From Fragilaria crotonensis (Eukaryota; Bacillariophyta; Fragilariophyceae; Fragilariales; Fragilariaceae), in assembly GCA_022925895.1 (NCBI GenBank), contig JAKSYS010000366.1:1-60826 (forward strand): 60,826 bases of DNA, read 5' to 3'. Positions within the stretch are counted from its first letter, which is position 1. Each line of letters starts with the position of its first letter. A program made the position numbers and the translations under genes. Below the pieces are notes generated by a model. The model was given only the letters and a program-made list of their open reading frames with translations. It searched no databases and had not been told where the DNA came from. This document shows positions 46,018 to 58,415 of the stretch, piece after piece.

Positions 46018-46512
46018 TTAAAATTCAGTGTCTTGGGTCACATCAGCAGTTCCTATCGATGAGCTTTCAGACAACGAATCCGCAGAGGACAATTGTTGCT
46101 GCTGCAAACCATCATCTGGATCTTGATTGACCACAATTTGTTGCATCACAACCATTGACGCCATCTTGAGTTCATCCGCAGAAAAGTGTCGAGTGAAACC
46201 AAAGATCCACGTTAAAATCATCATGGCGAGTGCGTTCAAGACTCCTGCAAAATGTAGATTCTTGTATTCATCCATGTCGGCAAGTAGAATCATTTGGCAG
46301 TATAGTACGGGTATAAAGGTGATAACGTTCAAGCCAAGGATGCAAGCCAGTGCGCCGGGTGTGGAACCAAGATAGGTGCCGTACGCAATGGCAATGATGA
46401 AACGGAGCCACACAATGCAGTCTTCCAATTCTGGGAAGGACTCTGGCGTCGGTTTTGATCCAACTGCCGCGAACTTTCGTAGAATGTGTTGAAAACGCTT
46501 CAGTGTCAGCAT
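46018..46512 (-). CDS. Rab5IF/EMC6-family small membrane protein
   Basis: 164 residues. The ATG at 46512 (MLTLKRFQHILRKFAAV) is chosen because the longer upstream frame is low in similarity and histidine-rich. The core ELEDCIVWLRFIIAIAYGTY, then LGSTPGALACILGLNVITF, fits the Rab5-interacting (Rab5ip) family, in which the animal Rab5IF/OPTI and EMC6 proteins have two close membrane helices. A third hydrophobic segment (AGVLNALAMMILTWIFGF) follows. The C-terminus is acidic and Gln/Ser-rich. Family members assist membrane-protein insertion or respiratory complex assembly at the ER or mitochondrion. Single exon, no frame breaks. Confidence 0.6.
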   Translation of the reverse strand: MLTLKRFQHILRKFAAVGSKPTPESFPELEDCIVWLRFIIAIAYGTYLGSTPGALACILGLNVITFIPVLYCQMILLADMDEYKNLHFAGVLNALAMMILTWIFGFTRHFSADELKMASMVVMQQIVVNQDPDDGLQQQQLSSADSLSESSSIGTADVTQDTEF

Positions 46513-47119
46513 GATACTAATCAGAATATGATGAGTGTGTGTCGAGTGTAAGAGTGTTGAGGATGTTACAATGTGATCGAGAGCTGAGTCGAGCGTCGAG
46601 TGGATTGAGCGTGGTTGTCTTGAGATCTCGTGTCTTGTTGTCTTTCTATCATACGACAGTAGATATCCCAGTACGGAAGGATCAGTACCAGTATCTCGTA
46701 TCCCGTCGTCATCAACAATTCTGAGCGAGTTATTTGTAAATATCAGTATCAGAGTCGATATTATCGTAACTGTTCGTAATACGGTATATGTGCCAGGTAC
46801 CAGATGCCGCCAGTTCTCGACTTCTTCACCGACGTCCGTCCGACAACCCGTAACACTCATACACAATACACAATCCTTGGTCGAGAATCTTGCTTCCAGT
46901 GGTGGTGAACTGTGAGCCAATGGTGTTTTGTGTTTTGGCTGGTCAGAGTCGCACCAGTACCAGTCGTCTGGAGATTTGAGAGATTTTATGTATTTCGTCA
47001 CCGAAAATTAAGAATGCGCAAAGTGGCATAATTTTCTGTTCATCGACACTCTGCCTCGTCTCTACATATAGTGCTGCTTCTCGTTTGATTTGGATGATTG
47101 TGTGAGATTAGATTAAACA
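46513..47119. other. Divergent promoter of Rab5IF-like and importin genes
   Basis: About 600 bases between two divergent genes. An open frame continues upstream of the Rab5IF ATG but looks non-coding. No RNA gene seen. Confidence 0.4.
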
Positions 47120-50100
47120 ATGACGAGCCCAGAAGACATCACCCAGATGGCATCCTTGATGCTTGCGCTGACGCAGCCAGATACCGAAACGATTCGACAA
47201 GCGGAACTTGCTTTGAAACCCATTCTCAAGGATGCCAGGTCGGTCCCAGCATTGTTGGAAGTTATCAAGGCGAGAGGCATCCATGTAAGTTTTGATATTG
47301 TTATTCCATTTGCTGTTTATATATGTGTTGGGATGGCTAGTATATATCGGTGTTGAACTGGCGACTATGACATGTTTTCGCATTGGCATGACGGCATTGC
47401 TGCCTGCATCCCACATGGCAGTCGTCATCTATTGATGGAGTTGTACTCGAGGACATGGCATTCCACTTGTGGCTGCGCCGATGCATATTCAATGTGAATG
47501 CACAATGCTTATAGTGACACCTATATCATCCTCCTTACTAACTATTTCACTCTCCACCACACCGACGCTACCCACACAGTCCAACGCAGTTCGACATGTC
47601 AGTGCCATTGTCTTGCGAAAGCGCATCACAGGTCACTACACCAAGTTCGACGAAAAGACCAAGACGGATCTCAAGACGGAGATCCTGCACGTGCTCGCGA
47701 ACGAACCGGAACGTCCGGTTCGCGGTGGAGTGGTCGGAATCGCTGCGGCGATTGCCAAAATTGAAGAACAAGCCAACGGATGGCCCGATTTGTGGCAGTT
47801 TGTGGCGGCAGCCTCGTCCGATCCACATCCCGATGCACGCGAACTCGCATTTTGGATCCTTTCCGAAACGACCGATACGATTGGAGTGCATCTTGGAACG
47901 CAGTTCCAGCACTTGAGCGACTCGCTCTTTCGGGCGGGTCTGCAGGATACCGAAAGCAAAGTCCAGAAAGCCGCAGTCAAGGCTCTTGGCCAACTCATGT
48001 CATTTTTGGCGAACGAGCCTGACGTTGATACCTTTTGTGTGCTCTTGCCAGGCGTCTTGCAAGTTGCTGCGCAGTGTGTTCAGGCGCACGATGAAGATAC
48101 GGTCGCGACGGTTTTGGACGTTTTGTACGATTTGGCATACTCGCCGTCGACTGCCGTGGCGAGTCAATTGAATGAAATGGTGAGATTCGCCCTCATGTGC
48201 ATGGCGGATTCCAACTTGGAGATGGGCGTTCGTGACTCGGCCGCCCTTGTCATTGCCACCCTGGCCGAGGCGAAACCCAAGTCGCTGGGAAAAGAGGAAC
48301 TTTTGATCTCCACCATTCTGGACACTTTGTTTCTTCTCATTGAGAATTCACCAGAATCCGCGGCTGGTGCTCTCCTTGAGTCTAATCCCGCGTGGAAGGA
48401 GGACATGAACCTTGAAGATGCTACCGATGAGCCGACGGAAACGAGTATGGCCCAGGGAACACTTGACATGTTGGCTTGTGAGATTCCCAAGAAATACATT
48501 TTTCAACCAGTCATGTCGCGGTGCATTGCTCGATTGTCCTCCAAAAGCATCGGCACGTAAGGCCGGTATTGCTGGATTGGGTGTTATTGCCGAAGGTGCG
48601 CCGAGCCTCTTCGAGAACACTTGCACGATGTTATGCCCCACGTCTTCTCTGCCGCCGGCGATGGTGACGCTCAAGTTAGAGAGTGTGCCTGCTTTGCGTT
48701 GGGTCAGATCTCCGAACATTGTCAACCAGAAATCTTGGGATACTCAACCCAAATTTTGCCCATTGTCTTTGCTCTCCTTGACGACACTACCGTCAGTGTG
48801 CAAGCAACTTCTTGCTATGTTCTCGAAATGTTTTGCGAACGCTTGGAGCCAGACGCAGTCCGCCCTCTTCTCGACCCATTAGTCCGAAAGCTGGCTGCCA
48901 TGCTTGAGGCAACTACCAAGCGCAGTGTACAGGAGATGGCTGTTGCAGCATTGGCGGCCACTGCTGTTGCCGCAGAGGAGGAGTTCACGCCTTATGTTGG
49001 TGGTGTTGCAGCTCTCATGACGAAGCTCATGGCCCTGCAAGAGGAGCGTCTCTATTCCCTTCGTGGACGCGCCTTGGAATGCATGGGCCACATGGCTATT
49101 GCTGTTGGAAAACAAACCTTCCGTCCTTATTTCACAGGCACCATGCAGTGCGCGTGTGACGGTTTGGCGACCGAAAGCACCGACCTTCATGAGTTCGCCT
49201 ATGCTGTGTTTGCCAACCTTGCCAAGGTCATGGGCGAGGAATTTGCTCCAGTCTTGCCGGACCTTGTCCCTCATTTGATCAAGGTTATTGGTGCTAATGA
49301 GGGTCACATGGAAAAGGCTGATGGCGAAGATGTAAGTGCTCAGTTGATACGGTTGTGATGTTTAGGATGACAACGATTAAACTCACTATGCAAGCATGAA
49401 TTGCAATCGCTTTGTTATGTGTCCCCTCAGGGTGATCAGTTCAACAACTTGGATGACTCGGACGATGAAGAAGATGAGGATGGGGCTGGATACGTCCTCC
49501 ATGTTCGTACTGCTCTTCTCGAAGCCAAAAAGGGTGCGATTACTGCGATTGGCGAGATGGCTGCCCACACTGGATCTGCGTTTGTGCCTCATTTGGAAGA
49601 AGTCATGGAAGTTCTCAGTGAAGCTGGCCGAACTCACTGGCACCCGCTGGTCAAGTGTGAAGTTGCAGAGGCGTTGCCATCCATGGTCATTCCGTCGGTC
49701 GCTGCCTATCACAATGGAGAGATTTCATGGGAAAAGGGTGACGTGAGAGGCGCCAACCCCATGTCGCAGCATACCGCCGCTATTACTTCTGCTGTCCTTG
49801 CTGAGCTGATCGCACTGATGCAAGATGATGACAAGGATACCGTTGGAAAGGCTTGCGAAGGAATTCAGTCTGTGATTGAGCTTGTTGGACCACATGCATT
49901 GGTCCCCGTGGCCTCGGAATGCTTGAAGAATACTCACGAGCTCCTGACAAAGAAGGCGCCATGCCAGCAAACAGATGAGAGTTTTGAGCAGCTCGAAGAT
50001 GACGACGATCATGATTCTTTCATGACTTCTGTCTGCGATCTGGTCGGCGGTTTCGCGCGAGTAATGGGACCTCACTTCAAGGAATACTTGACCGAGTTCC

Positions 50101-50702
50101 TACCAGCGATTTGCTCTTACGGTAAATCGTCCCGCCCACCCTCAGACCGATCCATGGCGATGGGATGTCTCAGCGAGATTGCTCAAGAACTTGAAGGCGC
50201 TATTGCCGAATTTTGGCAACCAGTGTTTTACCCGGCTATTCTCGCTGGATTGGCCGATCCTGATGACAGCGTGAAGAGAAATGCTGCCTTTTGCAGCGGA
50301 GTATGCTGTGAGAATTTGGGAGAAGCGATTGTTGGCGAATATCCCACCATCCTGCAAGCTATCTCGCCACTGTTTTCCATTGACCCTGCGCAAGGTGATT
50401 CATCTGCCGCTTGTGTTGACAATGCTGCAGCTTCCGTTTCCCGCATGATTATGGCGTCGCCGAACTTTCCTTTGGGACAGGTTATCCCTGTTTTGCTCAA
50501 GGCGTTGCCTCTCCTCACGGACATGACGGAGAACATTACTGTATACACGTGCTTGTTGGGACTGTTGCAAATGAACCAGCCCGATCTGTTGGAAAACAAG
50601 GCGGATCTGAAGAGAGTGTTTATGGAAGCCACATCAGACGCTTCCAAGGTTGCTGAGGAGATTCAAGAAAAGTTGCGATTGGCCGCGTTGTCTTTGAACT
50701 AA
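47120..50702 (+). CDS. Importin-beta family karyopherin, importin-4/Kap123-like
   Basis: Nuclear import receptor made of HEAT repeats. Three exons: 47120-47284, 47580-49331 and 49431-50702, with GTAAGT donors and CAG acceptors (introns 295 and 99 bp). Predicted about 1,060 residues, close to the roughly 1,080 of importin-4. The N-terminus carries an importin-beta N-like segment (QPDTETIRQAELALKPIL, VRHVSAIVLRKRITGHY). HEAT repeats follow throughout (RKAGIAGLGVIAEG, VRECACFALGQISEHC, ALECMGHMAIAVGKQTF). An acidic loop DDSDDEEDEDG binds basic Ran or cargo surfaces in the family. Two opposite one-base breaks near 48535 and 48600 cancel and sit in otherwise conserved sequence, so sequence error is likely. 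Cargo cannot be told; relatives import ribosomal proteins and histones. Confidence 0.88.
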
Positions 50703-51954
50703 TTAATCTGAAGCTGACGTGAAATTAGGATATTCTTGCATGTCGATTATAATTCTTCTATACTGTATACTGTATCTGACCCGTCCATGATGCGATATGG
50801 ATTGTTTTCAGACTCACTGTTGTTCCAACTATTTGTTCCCATTTCTCCTCTTTTTTTGTATGATTCTCAAGACGGTACTAAAGATTTGTCATTATCCAAT
50901 TTGGTTCTGCTGGCGAATCAGGCGGCATGCATCCGTGGGAAATGATATAGCTCTGACGATGTTTGGGCTGCGTTCATCAAACCTCTTTCCGTGATGCCTT
51001 TATACTTGAAGATCTGAAGGCTTGGTACACTGGACTGGTCAGTAGTTGCTGAGTGCTGAGTGCTGAGGTGCATGGCCCGCATGCAGGAAGAGGCCAAACA
51101 AGTCAACCTAGCAACTACCAGGTACAATCTGCAGTACACGCAAGGAAACGAAATGCAAGCATTGTCATGAGAGAGCTGACCAAAGCCAACAGCTTGTGAT
51201 GAACTTGAGAGTAAGGAATGAACGGAGTACGAGAGATTCCCAATGTGTCGCCCCACTCAACAAGTTATAACTCATAACTACAATGCCATACTCCCTCTGT
51301 CCTAACCATGACTGCGTGGTCGTTCACGTTTGAGCGCCTATTCCCTTATATTATTAAATGTTCCATTTACAATGATGACGAAAAGACAACTTGAGTTCGA
51401 CTCGGGAACAAAACCAACGAATGCCATGATACTACAGTTTGAGAGTAGCGAATGAGATACTCGCATTCCAACATTCTGCCAGATGGAGCAAATGTCGCCT
51501 TTTGATTTGAGTGACGAATGGAAACCTTCTCGTTCACGGACGATTAGGATAAACATATTACTCCGGACTCTCGGACTATGATGTAAGGGAATACGTATTG
51601 CACATAGACGACAGCATATATTTGGAGCTACATTTAAGAAGGATTTCGATTTATTTGATATACTGGAACTTACTGGGGTACAAGAAACTGCGATGCTCGA
51701 AATACGACTTGGCTCTCACTGGTACTGAACCACTATGTCATACTTGTACTTGTTGTACTATTAGGAAGTATGTGTAAACGAGTCATTCCGAATGCCGATT
51801 GTAACGTGACTCTCAAATCGTAAAAAAGGCTCGGACGAAAAGGTCGCACAACAATTACCACAAAAACCCACTTTCTTGGTTTGTTTGGTCACATATTTCC
51901 TTCCCTACCCTTGAACAACAAAGCCAGCCTCTTTCGTGTAAAGGATTCATCCCA
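50703..51954. other. Intergenic region
   Basis: About 1.25 kb with no gene recognised. A short CTGAGTGCTGAGTGCTGAGG microrepeat lies at 51049-51068. The last 100 bases are pyrimidine-rich and lead into the secreted repeat protein. Confidence 0.45.
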
Positions 51955-54900
51955 TGAAGTTTATCGGTGCCGTCAACATCGCCTTTGTGCTGGTCGCCTT
52001 CTCAGATGTTGTCAACGCGAGAATGCCTCGTCCAGAGACTCCGACTGCCAGTCCTTCAGGAAGTGCTTCCCCAGCGACTCTCCTACATCGAGCGTTGGGC
52101 CGTCTGCTACTCTAGCAGACACGGGAATTTGAGAACGGAGGCTCCTAGTCGTCAGACGTTGCTCCCAATTACTCAACGGTGATTGAGCCGACCTCTCCTC
52201 CGATCCAAACACCGAGGCGATCAACCTAACCAAGTACCAAATGATTCTCCAACTGACTCACCGAACGATCAAGCACCAAATAATGCTCCTACCGAGGCAC
52301 CAAAGATTCTCCGATTGGCTCACCAAACGTTGCACCTACTGAGGCGACGACAGCCTCACCTACCGAAGATGTCGATCCTTCGAGTCACCAACTGATCCTC
52401 CAGACGAGGCAAAGACTGATGCTCCTATCCAGGCACCAAATGATGCTCCTTTCCAGGCTCCCAACGATGCACCCGAAGAACCACCGACTACTGCTCCTTT
52501 CGAGGCACCAAACAGTGCTCCTAACGAAGTCCCCAGTGATGCTCCTGCCAACGCACCAAATGATGATCCTGCCAACGCACCCAATGATGCTCCCTTCGAG
52601 GCACCCAGCAGTGCTCCAAATGATGCTACAGCCAACACTCCTGATCCATCACCGACTGAAGTACCAGACGATGCTCCCTTTGACGTTCCGAGTGCGGCAC
52701 CCAATGATGCGCCTTTCGAGTCACCGGACAATGCTCCTTCTGTTGATCCGACGGATCCTCCGTTCGAGCACACGATGCTCCAAACCAAGAACCGAATGAC
52801 ATTCCAGGCGCAGCACCAAATGATCCTCCATTCGAGCAACCAAACAATGCTCCTAGCCAAGCACCCAACGATTCTCTAGCCAAGAGCCGAATGACGTTCC
52901 CGACGGAGCGCCAAGCGGAGCTCCTGTCTTAACCAAACGATGCTCCTACCCAAGCACCCAACGAGGTTCCTTCCGATGAACCGAATGATGCTCCTAACCA
53001 AGCACCCAACGGTGCTCCTAGCCAAGCCGAATGACGTTCCAGACGCACCACCCGTTGAAACACCAACTGGAGCTCCTGTTGAGCTTCCAAACAATGCTCC
53101 TAACCAAGCACCCAACGATGTTCCTTCCGAAGAACCGAAGGATGCTCCGACACCGAATGATGCTCCTAACCAAGCACCCAACGGTGCTCCTAGCCAAGAG
53201 CCGAATGACATTCCTGATGCAGCGCCAAGCGGAGCTCCCTTTGACGCACCAAATGATGCTCCTATCGACGCGCCAAACGATGTTCCTTCCGATGAACCGA
53301 AGGATGTTCCGAGCGAAACACCGAATGATGCTCCTAGCCAGGAGCCGAATGACGTTCCCGACGCAGCACCAAGCGGAGCTCCTGTCTTGCAACCAAACGA
53401 TGCTCCTACCCAAGCACCCAACGATGTTCCTTCCGATGAACCGAAGGATGTTCCGAACGAAACACCGAATGATGCTCCTAACCAAGCGCCCAACGATGGT
53501 CCTAGCCAGGAGCCGAATGACGTTCCCGACGCAGCACCAAGCGGAGCTCCCTTCGACGCACCGAATGATGCCCCAGCCAGAACCGGGTGACGTTCCAGAC
53601 GCACCACCAGTTCAAACAGCAACCAGAGCTCCTTTTGAGCTTCCGAACGATGCTCCTAACCAAGCACCGAACGATGCTCCATCCGATGAACCGAAGGATG
53701 CTCCAATCGGAGCACCAAACGGTGCTCCTAACCAAGAACCAAATGACGTGCCTGACGGAGCACCAAATGATGCGCCCGTCAACGCATCAAGTGGAGCTCC
53801 TGTCGTGCAACCGAACGATGCTCCCAGCCAAGAACCGAATGACGAACCTTCTGAGGTACCGAATGATGCTCCCGACGAAACACCGAGTAATGCTCCAAAC
53901 GAGGAGCCAAACGATGTTCCTAACCAAGGACCGAATGACATCCCCGGTGCAGCACCAAATAATGCTCCCTTCGACCCACCAAACGCTGCTCCCTTCGAGG
54001 CACCAAAAGATTCACCCTCCGCAGCACCAACACCCACTACTATGTTGCCGAACTTGACAACAACTCCGATCCAAGATTCTACACCCGTCCAATCACCAAC
54101 CAAGTACGATCAGCCCCCATCCCCTACCAAAAATGACTCCGATGACATTCCAACGGGTAAAGGAAAGGGTTCAGAACCCGTCAAGTCTCCAACCAAATAC
54201 GACCAGCCCCCGTCCCCTACCAAGAATGGCTCGAACGATGCCCCATCGGGTAAAGGAAAGGGTTCAGAACCGGTCAAGTCTCCAACAAAATACGACCAGC
54301 CCCCGTCGCCAACCAAGAATGGCTCGAATGATGCCCCATCGGGAAAAGGAAGGGTTCAGAACCCGTCAAGTCTCCAACAAAATACGACCAGCCTCCATCG
54401 CCAACCAAGAATGGCTCGAATGATGCCCCATCGGGAAAAGGCAAGGGTTCAGAACCTGTCAAGTCTCCAACCAAATACGACCAGCCTCCATCCCCAACCA
54501 AGAATGGCTCGAACGATGTTCCATCGGGTAAAGGCAAGGTTCAGAACCTCAAGTCTCCAACCAAATACGACCAGCCCCGTCCCCTACAAGAATGGCTCGA
54601 ACGATGCCCCATCGGGTAAAGGAAGGGTTCGGAACCCGTCAAGTCTCCAATCAAGTACGACCAGCCCCGTCCCCTACCAAGGATGACTGCAAACCTGTCC
54701 AATCACCAACCAAGTACGATAAGCCCCCATCCCCTACCAAAAATGGCTCGAATGACGTTCCATCGGGAGAAGGCAAGGGTTCGGAACCCGTCAAGTCTCC
54801 AACAAAATACGACCAGCCCCGTCGCCAACCAAAATGGCTCGAATGATGCTCCGTCGGGTAAAGGCAAGGGTTCAGAACCCGTCAAGTCTCAACCAAATAC

Positions 54901-55526
54901 GACCAGCCCCCGTCGCCAACCAAAATGGCTCGAATGACGTTCCATCGGGTAAAGGCAAGGGTTCAGAACCCGTCAAGTCTCCAACCACGTACTACCAGGC
55001 CCGTCGCCAACCAAAAATGGCTCGAATGATGCCCCATCGGGTAAAGGAAAGGTTCAGAACCCGTCAAGTCGCCAACAAAATACGACCAGCCCCGTCGCCA
55101 ACCAAAAATGGCTCTAATGATGCTCCGTCGGGTGAAGGAAAGGGCTCGGAACCCGTCAAGTCTCCAACCAAGTACTACCAGCCTCCGTCGCCAACCAAGA
55201 ATGGCTCGAATGACGTTCCATCGGGTGAAGGAAAGGGCTCGGAACCCATCAAGTCTCCAACCAAGTACTACCAGCCTCCGTCGCCAACCAAGAATGGCTC
55301 GAACGATGTTCCGTCGGGTAAAGGAAAGGGTTCAGAACCTGTCAAGTCTCCAACCAAGAACGACCAGCCCCCGTCCCCTACCAAGAATGACTATAAACCT
55401 GTCCAATCTCCCAGCAAGTACGACCAGCCTCAAAACAACAAGCCGGTGCAATCGCCAACCAAGTGTGATCCATCTCAAACTTCTACAAAGTATTACCAGC
55501 CTTTCAAATCGGGGTCAACGCATTAA
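51955..55526 (+). CDS. Secreted repetitive Pro-rich protein, possible cell-wall or silica-associated protein
   Basis: Starts MKFIGAVNIAFVLVAFSD with cleavage likely after VVNA, so it enters the secretory pathway. The body is two repeat arrays. About 52200-54030 consists of 8-residue (24-bp) units of the type xPNDAPxx, with N/D/E/Q variation. About 54090-55400 consists of about 14 units of 31 residues (93 bp) with core PTKYDQPPSPTKNGSND followed by SGKGKGSEPVKS. No folded domain or Cys pairs are seen. The reading frame slips many times, mostly where G, A or C runs vary between otherwise identical units, so the true protein is probably one frame of about 1,180 residues. Ser/Thr-Pro-Lys richness and a signal peptide recall diatom frustule- or mucilage-associated proteins, but no known family motif (for example a PSCD domain) is present. 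Confidence 0.7.
54090..55400 (+). repeat. 93-bp coding minisatellite
   Basis: About 14 head-to-tail 93-bp units within the secreted protein gene. Units differ by few substitutions and by single-base length changes in short C, G and A runs (for example AGCCCCCGTC versus AGCCCCGTC). Confidence 0.9.
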
Positions 55527-56136
55527 TCGTTTGCATATCCGCCTCGCCATGGCATGCTGAAAGCAGTCGAAGTCCATTTATTGACATCCCCAGCCGTAGT
55601 ATCCTCCTTCATCAAGAATAACACGAATAAATTGCAACTTTGCTTGTTACAGGCAAATCATGAAACCTTCAAAGATTTCCGACTCCTGGATCTAAGTATC
55701 GCCGTGCATCCAAAGGAAGGCCATCGTGATGTCTCGTCCATTTATCCTACTCCTATAATTTGCTTTTGCGGGTGTGATGAGTGCGTGTATCATATGTTCT
55801 GTGTTCGTTTGTTGCGGACTTATGACCACTGACCATTCTGGGTACTGTCGTAGTGTCACGTCGATACACGTACTACTGGTTTACAGTGCATAAATCGATC
55901 TGTAATTTATGTTGAAACGGCAGTGTGTACAGAACTGGTACTTCGCTACTACCAGTACAGTAGTGGGGGGAAGGCAAAATCGGGATTGCCGTCATTCCAA
56001 TGACTTGCAGGCACATGTAGTATTCCTTTGTCCTTGAATATTTCGCATTGCGTCGTTTGCCAAACATCTACCACTCTGCTGACTGCCGTGTTGCACAGTT
56101 GCTGCCCCTTAAACACAGCACCGATCATCAAACGTC
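55527..56136. other. Intergenic region
   Basis: No gene recognised. 55850-55970 contains several GTACTG-type words. The last 60 bases are the likely ArfGAP leader. Confidence 0.4.
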
Positions 56137-57502
56137 ATGACTGCCGCGGAAGAGAAAGTGAAACGTTTGGCAAAATTGAAAAGCAACACGATTTGCCCAA
56201 ATTGTGGAACGGAGAAGAAATTTGGTTTTGGTTCTGTCTGCATCAAGTTTTACACGTTTGTTTGCAATGAATGCAAGTCTAGCCATCAAGCTATATCCCA
56301 TCGATGCAAGTCAACAACCATGTCCAGTTGGACTGATGAAGAGGTTGCTGAATTGGAGCGCAAAGGCAACGAATATTGTCTTGGAACCTGGCTAAAGCAT
56401 GCTCCACCTTGTGGTCAGAACGGTCGTCCACAGCCCGGAAGTGATTTGACCGTGTACAAACGATTCGTCGTGGATGCTTATGAAAACAAGCGGTACTTTG
56501 GAAATTACGACGGACCTGTCTCTGCTACCGTTGCCGTTGCTGCGCCTCAGGCACAGGTTGCACGGGCTGCTCCTCCACCACGTAGCGCCGCGAGGACTGA
56601 TTTCCAAAGGATGAAACAAGTGCCGGCACCTGCATCGGCCCCGACGCCTCCGTTGGTAGATTTGCTGGACTTTGCTTCTCCCGTTTCTTTGACAACAACA
56701 GCAACTCCTGCACCCTCGATTGATCTCTTTGGTGACTTTACATCTGCACAATCCGAGGCTCCGACCTTTGATGCTTTCGCCGTTCCCTCCAGCCAGGCAC
56801 CAGCTCCAGCGGCGAACAACGATTTGTTCGAATCTCTAAACCAGAACTCTAACATGAAACCAGCTTCAGTGGCACCAGCACCAAGATCGGCGGACTTTAG
56901 TGGATTCGCCATGCCGCCAGCTACTGCTGCTGCTGCTGGAGCTCCATCGACTGCGTCTGATTTCAGCGGACTTGTGGCCCCGACCGCTTCGAGCACAAAA
57001 AAGCCAATCATGCGTTCCAGTGCTCAAGGTGGAGTCATTTCCATGATGAGTGCAGTACCACCGCCTGTCCCACAGTCATATGGCCATCAAATGCCACCAC
57101 ATCAGAATACCACCAGGATGCAACAACAGGGTGGAGTCATGATGAATCAGAACATGAGCATGATGGGTGGCTACAACAACCCACAAATGCAGCAGCAGTT
57201 TGCGATGCAGCAACAGATGTTATGCCTATGCAACAAAACCAAATGAATGGTTTCGCCATGAATCAGACGGGAGGAGGAACAATCGGTCACGGTTTCGGTG
57301 GAACGATGAATGGTGTCATGCATCAATTTGGAGGTATGAGTATGAACAACGGAGGCATGATGGTGGGTGGGATGAACCATGGCGGCATGGCGCATGCTTC
57401 CTTCGCGGTGGTACCGCCGCAACAGCAACGACAAACAATGTCAGACAACGTGATGCCGGCGGAAACGTTATGGATATGTTATACACTCAAAAGAAAACCT
57501 AA
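56137..57502 (+). CDS. ArfGAP-domain protein, AGD14/HRB-like
   Basis: About 455 residues. The N-terminal ArfGAP zinc finger is CPNCGTEKKFGFGS then FVCNECKSSHQAISHRCKS (C-x2-C-x19-C-x2-C), followed by MSSWTDEEVAELERKGNE. The stretch is closest in style to plant AGD14/15 (TFVCVNCSGIHREFTHRVKS). In active ArfGAPs the motif is GIHR with a catalytic Arg; here it is SSHQ, so the arginine finger is replaced by Gln. The C-terminal two thirds are Ala/Pro-rich with LLDFAS, DLFGDF and NDLFES boxes, like clathrin/adaptor-binding motifs, then a Met/Gln/Gly-rich tail. Frame breaks near 57220 and 57460 are bridged to reach the end NVMDMLYTQKKT. Expected at Golgi or endosomal coats, possibly as a scaffold rather than an active GAP. 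Confidence 0.8.
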
Positions 57503-58415
57503 AGAGCAATTTTTGATGTTTCTGTAGAAATGCCCCGAGGAATCGGATCGACTAACTGCTTCCACACGAGCACTTCTTGAGGAGGCATTCTTTTTGCCAG
57601 CCCCGGGCCACCCAGGGTCACACGTGGACTAATATTCATGTCATTGGATCTTGGTCTCTCGGTCAGGATACTGTCGGCTACAGTTCGCTGCGATCTCGAG
57701 AGTAATGACCCGATAATCTTCTGAACTATTGGTGCCACATTCGATAACGATATCAGCAAAATCTATGTTAAACCCAATTTGTTCGTCGTTCGTTTCCACG
57801 ATGGAATTTCTGACGACTCGCGCTCACTCTAGGCTGCGTTAATCGCTCTCGACTTATCCACGTCAACACGATCGACTTTCTCAGTCAATACTGTCATCCG
57901 ATGATTCGTCTGCGTCTAGTGTATCATCATAGTAGCAGTGAATTAGGCTTTCAAGATCTGCTTTCCAACTATTTGGAGTGTTTAGCGATAGACCAAACGA
58001 AAATCTCTTGATTCAATTTGATGAACGAGTACGATACATGTTGTATGATTTGGCATCCAGTCTTCGAATGCCCTTCACGTAATCCAACATAAACCTTTGA
58101 AACTAAAAGATTAACACGTGTCAATTAGAAATCAGGTTCCACCTTGTCTGTCAAATGAAGTCCGATCCTGCATCAAAGCTTAGGGTCGACCAGACAAACA
58201 GATACAGAGTTTGTTCAGTGAGCGACCGCATCTCGTTGGAATAATATCATCTGAGCCATTCCATTTAAAGTGTACCATTGCTTGTGCGAGTCAGGTACGG
58301 AACAGGAATCGATGGACGAAAGCGAGGTGGATCTCCACCCTGAGGGGACAACATCGAGACTGCCTTCGGAATCGTTCTGAAGTGCGATTGGTTTCTCAAA
58401 TTCCTTGTCCACCAA
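57503..58415. other. Intergenic region
   Basis: About 0.9 kb between convergent genes. A small minus-strand open frame (57759-57499) lacks family similarity. Nothing else seen. Confidence 0.4.

Noticed and set aside
46513..47001. N-terminal extension of the Rab5IF-like protein to 327 residues
   Set aside because: The extra 163 residues are His/Thr/Ser-rich without family similarity, and the core family starts shortly after the ATG at 46512.
52360..54103. Long Gly/Ala/Ser-rich minus-strand frames opposite the secreted repeat protein
   Set aside because: They arise because the 24-bp repeat is open in several frames; only the plus strand has a start with a signal peptide.
54090..55400. CRISPR-like array
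   Set aside because: The periodic 93-bp units are contiguous coding repeats without unique spacers, in a eukaryotic context.
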